DNA from: Burkholderia sp. Ac-20365
GTDB taxonomy: Bacteria; Pseudomonadota; Gammaproteobacteria; Burkholderiales; Burkholderiaceae
NCBI RefSeq assembly: GCF_017104715.1
Contig: NZ_JAAGPI010000011.1
Span: 124,001 to 188,000, forward strand
Direction of reading: 5' to 3'
Length of the DNA stretch: 64,000 bases
The translations under genes were made by a program, and so were the position numbers. A model generated the notes under the pieces. It was not told the DNA's origin, ran no database searches, and was given only the letters and a program-made list of their open reading frames with translations. Numbering within the stretch: position 1 is the stretch's first letter; each line of letters begins with the position of its first letter. Positions 44,002 through 53,416 of the stretch are shown one piece after another.

Positions 44002-45543
44002 TCAGGTGCCGGTGCGCCCGTACTGATCATCAAACCGCACGATATCGTCCTCGCCGAGATAGCAGCCTGACTGCACCTCGATGAGTTCGAGCGGCGTCTT
44101 GCCCGGGTTCTCCAGCCGGTGCAGCGTACCCAGCGGGATAAACGTGGACTGGTTCTCGGTCAACAGGAACGTTTCCTCGCCGCGCGTCACGCGCGCGGTG
44201 CCGCGCACCACGATCCAGTGTTCCGCGCGATGATGATGCATCTGCAGCGATAGCCGCCCGCCCGGTTTCACGACGATCCGCTTCACCTGGAAGCGCTCGC
44301 CGTGATCGATCGAGTCGTAGCAGCCCCATGGCCGCTCGACCTTCCGATGCACCTTCGCTTCCGTATTCTTCGCCGCGTTCAGGCGGTTCACGATCGCCTT
44401 GACGTCCTGCACGCGGTCTTTGGCGGCGACGAGCACGGCGTCGGCGGTCTCGACCACCACGACGCCCGTCACGCCGACACACGCAACCAGCCGTCCTTCC
44501 GAGTGCGCATAGGTATCGCTCGCGCCTTCGAGCAGCACGCGGCCGCGCGAGACGTTCCCCGCGACGTCCTTCGTGCTGACGTTCCATACGGCGTCCCACG
44601 CGCCGACGTCGGACCAGCCGGCCGTTAGCGGGACGATGATGCCCATCAGCTTCGGATCGTCGCCGATGCGCTCCATCACCGCGTAATCGATCGAGTCGTT
44701 GGGGCAGGCTGCGAATGCGGCGCGGTCGACCTGCAAGGCACCATCGCTCGTGACGCTTGCATGCTCGTACGACGCCCGGCACGCAGCCGCGATGTCCGGC
44801 CGGCAGGCCGTGATCGCCGCCAGCCACACCGATGCGCGCATCACGAAGATGCCGCTGTTCCACCAGTACTCGCCCGACGCGACATACTGTTCAGCCGTTT
44901 CCTGCGCCGGCTTTTCGACGAAGCGTTCGATGCTGCGCGCGCCGCGTCCATCGGCGGGCAGTCCAGTCTTGATGTAGCCGTAGCCCGTTTCCGCACGCTC
45001 GGGCGGCACGCCGAGCGTGACGATCGCGTCGCGCAGCGCGTGCTGGATCGCCTGCTGCAGCGTCGAGACGAATGCGGTGTCGTCGGCGATCAGATGATCG
45101 GCGGGCATCACGACGAGAATCGGATCTTCGCCGCTGCGGGCGTCCGCGAGCGCCGCCAGCGCGGCAATCGTCAGCGCGGGCGCGGTGTTGCGCGGTGCCG
45201 GCTCCAGCACGACGCGCGAATCGCATGCGCAACGCTCGAGCCGTTCTTTCGTCGGCAGCCGCAGTTCTTCGCTGCACACGACGAGCGTCGGCTGTGTTCT
45301 GACGACATGCGGCGCGGGATGTTCGTGGGTCGGCGCGCGCAAGCCCTGGGTTCTGCGCAGCGTTGCTTCGAGCAGCGATTCCTCGCTCGTCAGGCCGATC
45401 AGCTGTTTCGGACATTGCTCGCGCGACAGCGGCCACAGGCGCGTCCCGGAGCCGCCTGCCAGCACGACGGGCTGGATGACGCAGGCTAGCTGGGTCTCGT
45501 GATCGAGGACATCTTGCGCGGCTGCTTCTGCAATGACGTTCAT
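44002..45543 (-). CDS. manC: Mannose-1-phosphate guanylyltransferase / mannose-6-phosphate isomerase
   Basis: A 513-residue bifunctional type II enzyme. The N-terminal pyrophosphorylase domain has LAGGSGTRLWPLSRE and FVEKP. The C-terminal cupin domain has RPWGCYDSIDHGERFQVKRI and the metal-binding QMHHHRAEHW. It makes GDP-mannose, the precursor for GDP-D-rhamnose (rmd at 3353) or GDP-fucose. The ATG at 45543 has a strong GGGAGG upstream. Its partner phosphomannomutase gene is at 53417. Confidence 0.93.
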   Translation of the reverse strand: MNVIAEAAAQDVLDHETQLACVIQPVVLAGGSGTRLWPLSREQCPKQLIGLTSEESLLEATLRRTQGLRAPTHEHPAPHVVRTQPTLVVCSEELRLPTKERLERCACDSRVVLEPAPRNTAPALTIAALAALADARSGEDPILVVMPADHLIADDTAFVSTLQQAIQHALRDAIVTLGVPPERAETGYGYIKTGLPADGRGARSIERFVEKPAQETAEQYVASGEYWWNSGIFVMRASVWLAAITACRPDIAAACRASYEHASVTSDGALQVDRAAFAACPNDSIDYAVMERIGDDPKLMGIIVPLTAGWSDVGAWDAVWNVSTKDVAGNVSRGRVLLEGASDTYAHSEGRLVACVGVTGVVVVETADAVLVAAKDRVQDVKAIVNRLNAAKNTEAKVHRKVERPWGCYDSIDHGERFQVKRIVVKPGGRLSLQMHHHRAEHWIVVRGTARVTRGEETFLLTENQSTFIPLGTLHRLENPGKTPLELIEVQSGCYLGEDDIVRFDDQYGRTGT

Positions 45544-45917
45544 TGTGCCTCCCGGGACGCTGTATCGGAGGGAATGACGCAGCGCCAATGTATGAGCGCT
45601 CATTGAAGCAGCGGACGGAATGCGTTTCTGTGCGTCGGGGCACAAAAAAGCAGTCAGAAGCTCGACAAGGTCGGGCTCGATCCGAAGCTCAGGGTATGGA
45701 GAGGGGGGCGGCCCGCCGTCAGGGCTCGGGCCGTAAGGTGGGCTCGCCGGCAGGCAATGAAGTCGCGTTCTGAATCGATCGCGCACGCCGGGCAAGCGAA
45801 CACAGGCTGATGCGCCCCGTGCGCGTGCAGAGTCGGTGCGCTCGACGCGAGGCCCGAAGCACGTCGGAACGCACGAGGCGCCTCAGCTTGTGTGCCGCTA
45901 ATGGGGAGGGGTGTGTC
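45544..45917. other. Intergenic region with nothing recognised
   Basis: About 370 GC-rich bases between manC and the end of the repeat lipoprotein. It contains no reading frame with family-like features and no strong hairpin beyond short GC stems; it presumably includes the manC promoter. Confidence 0.4.
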
Positions 45918-47495
45918 TCAGTTCAGTTCGAACACGGTGCCGACACTGGCGCTCCCGCCCGAATTGGTTGTACCGAAGAGATTACCGCTACTGTCCAGAA
46001 TCAAGCTGGCAACGGGATTCTGCCCATCGGCGCCGGTGCCGGTGAAGGAATGCAGCAGCGTGATAGCGGACGCATAGATACCGTCGCCGTTGCGCTTGAG
46101 TTCGAACACGGCCCCCATGTTGACAGTACCACCCGCGCTCGTGGTGCCGAACAGATTGCCCGCACCGTCCAGGATGAGGCCCGCATCTGGATATGCGCCA
46201 TCGGCGCTGACGCCCGCGAAGGAGTGCAGCGTGCTGGCCGACGCATACGTTCCATCGGCGTTGCGCGCGATCTCGAAGACCGTGCCGAAGCTGGCGGTGC
46301 CGCCCGCGCTGGTGGTGCCAAACAGGTTGCCCGCGCTGTCGGCGATCAGAGCCGAATTTGGCGTCGCGCCATCGGAGCCGGTGCCTGCAAATGAGTGCAG
46401 CGTAATGGCCGACGCATACGTCCCATTACTGTTGCGCTTGAGCTCGAACACCGTGCCATTGTTGGCAGTACCGCCCGCGCTGGTCGTACCGAACAGGTTG
46501 CCTCCCGTGTCCGCTATCAGGCCCGCCTCGGGAAGTTTTCCGTCCGAGCCAGTGCCGCTGAACGAATACAGCGTGGCGGGGGGCGCGTACGTCCCATCAC
46601 TATTGCGCGTGAGCTCGAAGACCGTGCCGAAGCTGGCGGTACCGCCCTGGTTGGTGGTCCCGAACAGGTTGCCTGCACTGTCCGCAATCAGGCCTCCATC
46701 AGGATACGCACCGTCAGTGCCGCTGCCGGTAAACGAGTGCAGCGTAACGGCTGGCGCATACGTCCCGTTAGCGTTACGCGTCAGTTCGAATACCGTGCCC
46801 ACGTTCGCACTACCACCGCCGTTAGTGGTGCCCAACACATTGCCGGCACTGTCGATCATCAGACCTGCGTTCGGATTGCTTCCGTCGGAGCCAGTACCGG
46901 TGAACGAATACAGCGTGACAGCGGGCGCATAGGTACCGTCGGCGTTGCGCGACAGCATGAATACCGTCCCCATGCCAGCAGCGCCGCCCGCAGTGGTCGT
47001 GCCAAACAGGTTGCCGAGATTGTCCTGGATCAAGCCTGCCGACGGATATTTCCCATCGGAGCCGGTGCCGGTGAACGAATAAAGCGTACTCACCTGACCG
47101 GCGTTGCAACTGACGGTCACGTTATTGATAGTGCCGGTCAGGTTCCCCGTTGCGTTTGCGATCGCGCATTGTCGCGCGGCCGGATGCTGGCTTACGGTCA
47201 CGCTATACGTGCTACCGGCGAGCGCAGGGGAAAATTGAAAGCTTCCGTCAGTGGTTAGCGTCTGGGCATCGGAACCATTGTTCTGCAGCTTGAGCACACC
47301 CCCATTGAGTCCAGTAGCTGTGCCGCTAACGGTGAATGATGCCGGGGTCCCCGAAGGACTGGAGGGGGTTCCGGGATTAGTAGCGCTTCCGGTATTCGAC
47401 GAATTTCCTCCGCCGCCGCAAGCGCTTAGGAGGACAGAAACCAGAACGGTGGTGAGCACACTCGGAGCGAATATTTTTTGTGTTTTTGGACGCAT
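45918..47495 (-). CDS. Repeat-rich lipoprotein with seven GloVer-type repeats
   Basis: A 525-residue product. The lipoprotein signal peptide ends in the lipobox LSAC (Cys 26), followed by a Gly/Ser/Pro/Thr-rich linker and a small beta-rich domain with Cys110 and Cys130. From residue 137 to the end there are seven 57-residue repeats carrying LYSFTGTGSDG, GNLFGTT.AGG and GTVFEL.RN.DGTYA. The repeat type (named for GTVFEL-like motifs in choice-of-anchor proteins) probably forms a beta-propeller, and seven units would close one ring. Likely surface- or periplasm-exposed; function unknown. Confidence 0.82.
   Translation of the reverse strand: MRPKTQKIFAPSVLTTVLVSVLLSACGGGGNSSNTGSATNPGTPSSPSGTPASFTVSGTATGLNGGVLKLQNNGSDAQTLTTDGSFQFSPALAGSTYSVTVSQHPAARQCAIANATGNLTGTINNVTVSCNAGQVSTLYSFTGTGSDGKYPSAGLIQDNLGNLFGTTTAGGAAGMGTVFMLSRNADGTYAPAVTLYSFTGTGSDGSNPNAGLMIDSAGNVLGTTNGGGSANVGTVFELTRNANGTYAPAVTLHSFTGSGTDGAYPDGGLIADSAGNLFGTTNQGGTASFGTVFELTRNSDGTYAPPATLYSFSGTGSDGKLPEAGLIADTGGNLFGTTSAGGTANNGTVFELKRNSNGTYASAITLHSFAGTGSDGATPNSALIADSAGNLFGTTSAGGTASFGTVFEIARNADGTYASASTLHSFAGVSADGAYPDAGLILDGAGNLFGTTSAGGTVNMGAVFELKRNGDGIYASAITLLHSFTGTGADGQNPVASLILDSSGNLFGTTNSGGSASVGTVFELN
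45921..47087 (-). repeat. Seven 171-bp coding repeats in the lipoprotein gene
   Basis: Consecutive 57-residue units. The last one is truncated to about 47 residues and carries one extra residue at its start. DNA similarity between units is high enough to permit recombination. Confidence 0.85.
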
Positions 47496-48113
47496 CTTTT
47501 CTATCAGGCAGGATGCCCGTGGTTGAGAAGAAAGACCGGTAGCCAGAACGTGGCGTGAGACAGATTAACCCGTCGAACCGTGGTCTACGGCAACGGGCGA
47601 ACGGATTCTACGATGTCAGGAAAACGGAAGCCTATACACGTCGACCCTTATGAATCTGGCTGCAACCATAGAGCGGAACGACACGAATAAGACGCAAACG
47701 TTTCAAGCTGCTGTCCCGCAAGCGGCGTGACCTTCCATTCGTCACTTTCTGGAAAAACACATTGTCGAGACGAAACGTTGCGTCTGGCCAAATCTGAGTT
47801 AGTAGCCGGAAAAAGTCAGAGCGCCGGCTTCTTGGGAGGGGCTGCAGGCCGCGGATTATGCTCGCCTTGACGCATCGTTTTTCGGGTAACACCGGTTGAG
47901 AAACGCGATTGCACGACGACTTCAATCCCGCCTCTGGGGCATCGGCCGCCGGGTTTAGCGATTCATGCGGCGCCGGATTTTGTGTTTGCCACCTGGATAG
48001 GCCACATTAAAGTTGCTCTAGTCCGGTCACGCATATCAACAAGCGTGCGGAGAACCGGGTTGATGTCCGGTTAATCCTTTGATCCGCCATGCACGTTGAG
48101 CGTGTATCAGGCC
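47496..48113. other. Intergenic region, no gene supported
   Basis: About 620 bases upstream of the lipoprotein gene. A 97-codon minus-strand frame (47632-47925) is open but has no family-like features. The lipoprotein promoter should be close to 47500-47600. Confidence 0.4.
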
Positions 48114-48365
48114 TTACCCGGCAGCATCGGTGTCCATGAGGTCGGCGCTGCCCGCATCCGATTTCGCGGGCAGCATTCCGCGGCTGCGCATTGCCGAAAT
48201 GACCTCCTCGACCGTCGCGTCATCGAGCAAACGTCGGCCCGCGGCCTTGCGCTGCCGGTTGGTAGCGTCGATGCCGCGTTGAAGAGCAGCAGTCTCGGAA
48301 GCAATGTAGACGGCCATGCCGTAACCGTAAGTCCGAGCAAGGTCGCTGCTGAAAAATCGTTTCAT
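48114..48365 (-). CDS. Small hypothetical protein, 83 residues
   Basis: From the ATG at 48365 the product begins MKRFFSSDLARTYGYGMAV and continues as an amphipathic, Ala/Arg-rich helical sequence (TATNRQRKAAGRR-like segment, then DDATVEEVISAMRSRGML). The composition looks like real protein and the codon use is like neighbouring genes. No ribosome site or known domain is visible. The frame extends upstream to 48530 but that part looks non-coding. Confidence 0.4.
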   Translation of the reverse strand: MKRFFSSDLARTYGYGMAVYIASETAALQRGIDATNRQRKAAGRRLLDDATVEEVISAMRSRGMLPAKSDAGSADLMDTDAAG

Positions 48366-48834
48366 GATGTCAACGTCAGTATTCGTCTGACGCGTTTTTA
48401 CTGTACGAAGCGGGAAGCAATTGTGAGGCGGTTCGAGCCTGCGAAACCGGATCCGGTTCGCTGTCTGTCCTGTCCCGCTCATCGGCAATTTTACAAAAAA
48501 CTTGAATGCGAAATGGCGGGGCCCCTGCAAGCAGGCGCAAGGTGACGACGGAAGATGAACTGACGCTAATCAGCCTGTCCTACAGAACGGCCGATCGCGG
48601 GGTGAGATATTGGTGCGCGGGGTAGGCCGCGCAACTGTCTGGGACGGGGCGTCACGGGCGCTTTCTATGTGCGCCCGTTATACGAGCAAGATGAGATACG
48701 CGCACGGGAAACGTATTGTCGTACGGGCGTTTGCCACTGTCCTTCGCGTGCTGAGTCATTGGCGTGGACTGCGCATCAACAATTTAGTGGGGGCACCGTG
48801 CAATGGCGAGGATACCCCCCGGTAACTGAACGTG
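48366..48834. other. Intergenic region with nothing recognised
   Basis: About 470 bases between the small hypothetical gene and the galE stop. Short frames only; no RNA gene or repeat identified. Confidence 0.4.
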
Positions 48835-49857
48835 TTATTCAAACCCGCGCGGATTCTGCGCCTGCCAGCGCCAGTGATCAGCACACATGCGCTCAATGCC
48901 GTACTGCGCCTTCCAGCCGATCACTTCGAACGCCTTCGCGGGGTTCGCGAAGCACTGCGCGACGTCGCCGGGGCGGCGCGCCACGATTTCATACGGCACA
49001 GGCTTGCCCGACGCTTTCTCGAAGGACTTGACGACGTCGATCACGCTATAACCCTGACCCGTGCCAAGATTGACGACGAAGCTCGCATCGTGCTTCACGA
49101 GCGCATCGAGCGCCGCGATATGCCCGCGCGCCAGATCGACCACGTGAATGTAATCGCGCACGCCCGTACCGTCCGGCGTGTCGTAGTCGCCGCCGAACAC
49201 GCGCAGCTTTTCCAGCTTGCCGACAGCCACTTGTGCGACATAAGGCATCAGATTATTCGGCACGCCACCCGGGTCTTCGCCGATCAGCCCGCTTTCATGC
49301 GCGCCGACCGGGTTGAAGTAGCGCAGCGTCGCGATACGCCACGATGCATCGGACACTTCGAGATCGCGCAGGATCTGCTCAGCAATCAGCTTGCTCTGGC
49401 CATACGGGTTCGTCGCCGACAGCGGGAACGATTCGTCGATGGGCGAGCTTTTCGGCACGCCATAGACAGTCGCCGACGAGCTGAACACGAACTGCTTCAC
49501 GTTGCGCGCGCGCATCACGTCGAGCAGCACGAGCAGGCCGTCCATGTTGTTGCGGTAGTACTCGAGCGGCTTGGCCACCGATTCGCCCACGGCCTTCAGC
49601 GCCGCGAAGTGAATCGCACCCGTAATAGGGTGCTTGTCGAAGATCGTGTTGAGGACGGCTTCGTCGCGCACGTCGGCTTCGTAGAACGCGACCTTCTTGC
49701 CCGTGATCTTCTCGACGCGCGCGATCGATTCGCGCTTGCTGTTCACGAGATTGTCGATCACGACCACGTCGTAATCGCTGTTGAGCAGTTCCACGCACGT
49801 GTGCGAACCGATGAAGCCTGCACCGCCCGTTACCAGAATCGTGCCCTTCGTGGTCAT
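48835..49857 (-). CDS. galE: UDP-glucose 4-epimerase
   Basis: A 340-residue SDR of standard length with GGAGFIGSHTCVEL, SSATVYG and YGQSK. It interconverts UDP-glucose and UDP-galactose, supplying galactose to the polysaccharide. It is the last gene of a minus-strand group with the glycosyltransferases and flippase upstream; the gap to the next gene is 13 bases. Confidence 0.94.
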   Translation of the reverse strand: MTTKGTILVTGGAGFIGSHTCVELLNSDYDVVVIDNLVNSKRESIARVEKITGKKVAFYEADVRDEAVLNTIFDKHPITGAIHFAALKAVGESVAKPLEYYRNNMDGLLVLLDVMRARNVKQFVFSSSATVYGVPKSSPIDESFPLSATNPYGQSKLIAEQILRDLEVSDASWRIATLRYFNPVGAHESGLIGEDPGGVPNNLMPYVAQVAVGKLEKLRVFGGDYDTPDGTGVRDYIHVVDLARGHIAALDALVKHDASFVVNLGTGQGYSVIDVVKSFEKASGKPVPYEIVARRPGDVAQCFANPAKAFEVIGWKAQYGIERMCADHWRWQAQNPRGFE

Positions 49858-49870
49858 GCTGAACTCCCTT

Positions 49871-51043
49871 TTAGAGTGTTATGCCCGTCAACTGCCGGAT
49901 CAGGCCTTTATACCGTTCGACGACACCGCGTTCGTCAAATTCCTGCGCGACTTTCTCGCGGCCGCGCTCGCCCATCGCGCGGCGCTCGTCGTCGCTCATG
50001 TCGAGCATCTGCGCGAGCTTCGCGGCAAGGCTGTCTACATTACGCGCTTCGCATAACAAGCCGTTGACACCGTCCGCGACGACTTCGCGGCAGCCGGGAA
50101 CATCGGTGGCGACGATGGGGCGTCCCATCGCCGACGCTTCCATCAGCGTGCGCGGCACGCCTTCGCGATACGACGGCAGCACGACGCAGTCGGCTGCGGC
50201 GATCAGCGGGCGCACGTCATGCGCTTCGCCCAGATAGTCGATCACGCCTTCGCGCACCCATGCATCGACGTCGGCCTGCGAAATCGCGCTCGGATTATCG
50301 ACGCCGACGGGCCCGAGCAGCTGGAATCGCGCATAAGGATATTTCGCGCGCAATTGCCGGGCTGCTTCGACATATTCGCCGACTCCTTTATCCCACAACA
50401 GGCGGCCGATTAATACAAAAGAAAATGCCGCCTGCTTATTTTCCCCGTTATTTTCACGTTGTTTCAGCGGCGTGAAAGCAAACTGTTCCAGGTCCACGCC
50501 TTCGCCGTGCAGCAGGCGCGCGCGTTCGGGATGTACGAGCAATTTCTGGTCGACGAAAGCGGCTTCATCGTCCTTATTCAGAAACCATATTTCACGCGGA
50601 AAACGGAACGCAAAACGGTACATCAGCTTGGCAATGTGCGCCGCACGGCTCTTCTGGATGAAAACATAGCCGAGGCCCGTCGTCACGGCAACCGAATCGA
50701 CGCCTGCCAGTTTCGCTGCAATTGTTCCGTAAATGTTCGGCTTGATCGTGTAGTGAAACACGACATGCGGACGGAGCGTGCGATATAGCCGGTATAGCGA
50801 CCACATCGTGAGCAGATCGTCGCGCGGATTGGTGCCTTTCGATGCGACATGCAACGCGATGAAACGGCAACCCATCTGTTCGAGCAGCGAAGTGGTGCGG
50901 TCGCGCGGCGCGATCACCGTCACTTCGACGCCGCGCGCGACGAGCGCGCGTATCAGCCCTTGCCGGTAGGTGTAGATCGCGAACGACGTGTTGCACACGA
51001 GCGCGATGCGCAGCGCGCTGGCGGATTCGATGGGTTGCTTCAT
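49871..51043 (-). CDS. Glycosyltransferase family 4
   Basis: A 390-residue GT-B enzyme. The N-terminal half has HYTIKPNIYG. The donor domain has LIGRLLWDKGVGEYVEAA and the family signature EGVPRTLMEASAMGRPIVATD, in which the first Glu contacts the nucleotide-sugar. It resembles PglA/CapM-like transferases. Donor unknown; UDP-galactose or UDP-GalNAc are reasonable with galE next door (inference). Confidence 0.86.
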   Translation of the reverse strand: MKQPIESASALRIALVCNTSFAIYTYRQGLIRALVARGVEVTVIAPRDRTTSLLEQMGCRFIALHVASKGTNPRDDLLTMWSLYRLYRTLRPHVVFHYTIKPNIYGTIAAKLAGVDSVAVTTGLGYVFIQKSRAAHIAKLMYRFAFRFPREIWFLNKDDEAAFVDQKLLVHPERARLLHGEGVDLEQFAFTPLKQRENNGENKQAAFSFVLIGRLLWDKGVGEYVEAARQLRAKYPYARFQLLGPVGVDNPSAISQADVDAWVREGVIDYLGEAHDVRPLIAAADCVVLPSYREGVPRTLMEASAMGRPIVATDVPGCREVVADGVNGLLCEARNVDSLAAKLAQMLDMSDDERRAMGERGREKVAQEFDERGVVERYKGLIRQLTGITL

Positions 51044-51071
51044 GCTTGCGATGCGGTTGGATGTTCTGATG

Positions 51072-51911
51072 TCAGAGGCTCGCGCGCGGCGCGTAGAGCC
51101 GCTTTTTCAGGCGCTGAAGCGTTTTATACGGCGTGATGAAATGCAGCAGGTTCTTCGCGAGGCCGAGCCAGTCGTACGGGTTCAGCACGTTGAAATAGCG
51201 CATGTTCAAACGCAGTGTCGAGGCGATCTGGCGCCGGCGCTTCGTCGCGCTGATGCCGCCTTCGTTCAGCTCGTAATACAGGCCGAGTTCGGGCAGATTC
51301 GCGCAGTCGTAGCGCGTCATCAGACGCAGGAACAGATCGAGATCTTCGGCCGCTTTATACGCCTCGCGATAGTTGCCGACGGCGAGCACGGCATCGACGC
51401 GCAGCATCATCGACGGATGCACGAAGCACGTGCGTAGAAAGCGGACACGTCGGATATCGCGTGGGTCGGTGGGCGGGCTCAGCATGAAAAGCGGCTGACC
51501 TTCGCGCGAAACGACTTGCGTCCACATGCCCAGCCCCGCGACCTGCGGATGCGCTTCGAGATACGCGCGCTGCTTTGCGAGTCGCTGCGGCACGGTCAGA
51601 TCGCCCGCGTCGATGCGCGCGGCGTAGCGAAAGCCGCGCTTCGCCAGCGCTTCGATCCCAGCCTGCAACGCACGTTCGATACCGCCGTTGCGCGGCATGC
51701 GCAGCACTTCGATCGACATGTTCTGCAGTGCAGGCGCGACGATGGGCGGCGTGCTGCCGTCGTCGACGATCAGCACATGAATGCGCGCGTCCTCGCAGAA
51801 CGATGCGAGCGTGCGATCGACGTCGGCCTGGCCGTTGTAGGCGGGCATCAGCACGGCGACATCGTCGAGTGCAGCGGCGCTCACGGGCGGCGTGAAAGAA
51901 GAGGACGTCAT
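51072..51911 (-). CDS. Glycosyltransferase family 2 (AmsE-like)
   Basis: A 279-residue GT-A enzyme with VLMPAYNGQ, VDDGST, RIDAGD as the DxD-type motif and AEDLDLFLRL. The ATG at 51911 overlaps the flippase stop (ATGA). The frame is also open far upstream, but only as a shadow of the flippase gene. Confidence 0.84.
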   Translation of the reverse strand: MTSSSFTPPVSAAALDDVAVLMPAYNGQADVDRTLASFCEDARIHVLIVDDGSTPPIVAPALQNMSIEVLRMPRNGGIERALQAGIEALAKRGFRYAARIDAGDLTVPQRLAKQRAYLEAHPQVAGLGMWTQVVSREGQPLFMLSPPTDPRDIRRVRFLRTCFVHPSMMLRVDAVLAVGNYREAYKAAEDLDLFLRLMTRYDCANLPELGLYYELNEGGISATKRRRQIASTLRLNMRYFNVLNPYDWLGLAKNLLHFITPYKTLQRLKKRLYAPRASL

Positions 51912-53176
51912 GGACGCAGCTTGTAACGGATGTAATAAATATTGACGGACGCCGCGGCCAGATAGCCGATCGCGAGGCCGATCAGCGCGCCATAAGCGCC
52001 AAAGCGCGGGATCGCCAGCAGATTGACGATGCAAGCGACGGCGAGCGCCAGCAGCCACTTCGACAGCAACACGAATTTCGCCTGATACTTCAGGACCACC
52101 AGGTTGCCGATCGCCTCGATGCCCGCGGGCACGGACAGCCACACGGCCCAGCGGAAGATATCGACGGCTTCTTCGAAATTCGGCCCGAACACGCGCCGGA
52201 TGATGAAGCCCGCAAGCAGATCCAGCACGATCGCGCCCGCGATCATCAGGACTGCCGTCATCCCCGTGAGCCGCCACATGTTGCGGCGCAGTTGCGCGGC
52301 GTCCTGCACTCGGTAGACGAAGGCTGGCGCAAGCGTTTGCGCCAGCATCAGCGCCAGCGTGATCCAGTTTTCGTTGAGTTGTTGCGCGGCCGAATAGCGG
52401 CCGAGATCGGCGAACGAGATTGCGCGTTCCAGCATCAGCCGGTCGAGCTTCAGGAACAGGTACATGCAGATCAGGCCGAGCCAGAATACGGTGCCCGCCG
52501 TCGCGAAGTGACGAAACAGCGCGCGTTCCACGTGCCAGCCGAGCTTGCCCTCGTGGCGGCGCATGAAATACACGACCAGCACCGCGCCGATCACCGCCGA
52601 TTCGAGCGCCCACAGCCAGCCGAAGCGCGACGGCGCGGCGGCCATGCGCACCAGCAGCCAGACCAGCAGGGCCTTGGCGATGGCCGTCGTCATGCTGGTG
52701 ACGAGCTGCGGCTTGCTGTACGTCATGCTCTGAAGCCACGCGTTGATCACGCCGACGAACGGTTCGCGAAACAGCATCGTCACGGCGAGCCCCGCCAGCA
52801 TCGCGCCGACGACGGGATCGGTGAAGCCGGCGGCGATGCCCGCCCAGGTCAGCAGCAGCGCGGCCACGGATACCGACAGCCGCAGCGCGAACGCGCTGCC
52901 GAGCACGGTGCCGAGCTGCGCGGGCGGGCGGTGTACGATGGTCGGCACGAGGATTTCCGCGCCGCACACCCATGTAATCGGCGACAGGACGAGCAAAAGC
53001 GTGTTGGCGTATTGCCACTTGCCGAACAGGTCGGGACCGAAATAGCGCGCCAGCAGGCCGCTGACGGCGATTGCCACGCCGATCTGCGTCAGCCGCTCCA
53101 GGCCAAGCCAGACAAGGTTTGCAACCGCGCGTGTGACGTCCGGATTCGCGAAACGCTTAAGCGCCGGCATCCGCAT
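51908..53176 (-). CDS. wzx: Wzx-like polysaccharide flippase
   Basis: A 422-residue protein with about twelve membrane helices and the N-terminal ARYFGPDLFGKWQYA segment of the oligosaccharide flippase family. It should move undecaprenyl-diphosphate-linked repeat units across the inner membrane. Because the window also has Wzm/Wzt, it implies a second, Wzx-dependent polymer. No obvious Wzy polymerase lies beside it. Start at the ATG at 53176; a second ATG is two codons later. Confidence 0.84.
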   Translation of the reverse strand: MRMPALKRFANPDVTRAVANLVWLGLERLTQIGVAIAVSGLLARYFGPDLFGKWQYANTLLLVLSPITWVCGAEILVPTIVHRPPAQLGTVLGSAFALRLSVSVAALLLTWAGIAAGFTDPVVGAMLAGLAVTMLFREPFVGVINAWLQSMTYSKPQLVTSMTTAIAKALLVWLLVRMAAAPSRFGWLWALESAVIGAVLVVYFMRRHEGKLGWHVERALFRHFATAGTVFWLGLICMYLFLKLDRLMLERAISFADLGRYSAAQQLNENWITLALMLAQTLAPAFVYRVQDAAQLRRNMWRLTGMTAVLMIAGAIVLDLLAGFIIRRVFGPNFEEAVDIFRWAVWLSVPAGIEAIGNLVVLKYQAKFVLLSKWLLALAVACIVNLLAIPRFGAYGALIGLAIGYLAAASVNIYYIRYKLRP

Positions 53177-53416
53177 GGCGACCGTCTGCTGTCTGCGGGC
53201 ACGGGAGGTGCATGTATTCTGTAAATTGGCGTGCCCAGCCGATAGAACGATGCGGCAACTTTGTGAGCCTGGGGCGTCTAAGCATTAGAATGGCGCCAGT
53301 AAGGCGACGCTGAAAAGCGCAATTATAAGTTGTATCCGGACCGCTTCCGGCAAGGCACAGCGCCATGACCACGCTGTGTCAATCCAATTCTCCATTGCAC
53401 GTAAGTGAGCCAATCC

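Noticed and set aside
47632..47925. 97-codon minus-strand frame in the gap upstream of the lipoprotein
   Set aside because: No ribosome site, no domain, codon use not convincing; kept only as a note in the intergenic entry.
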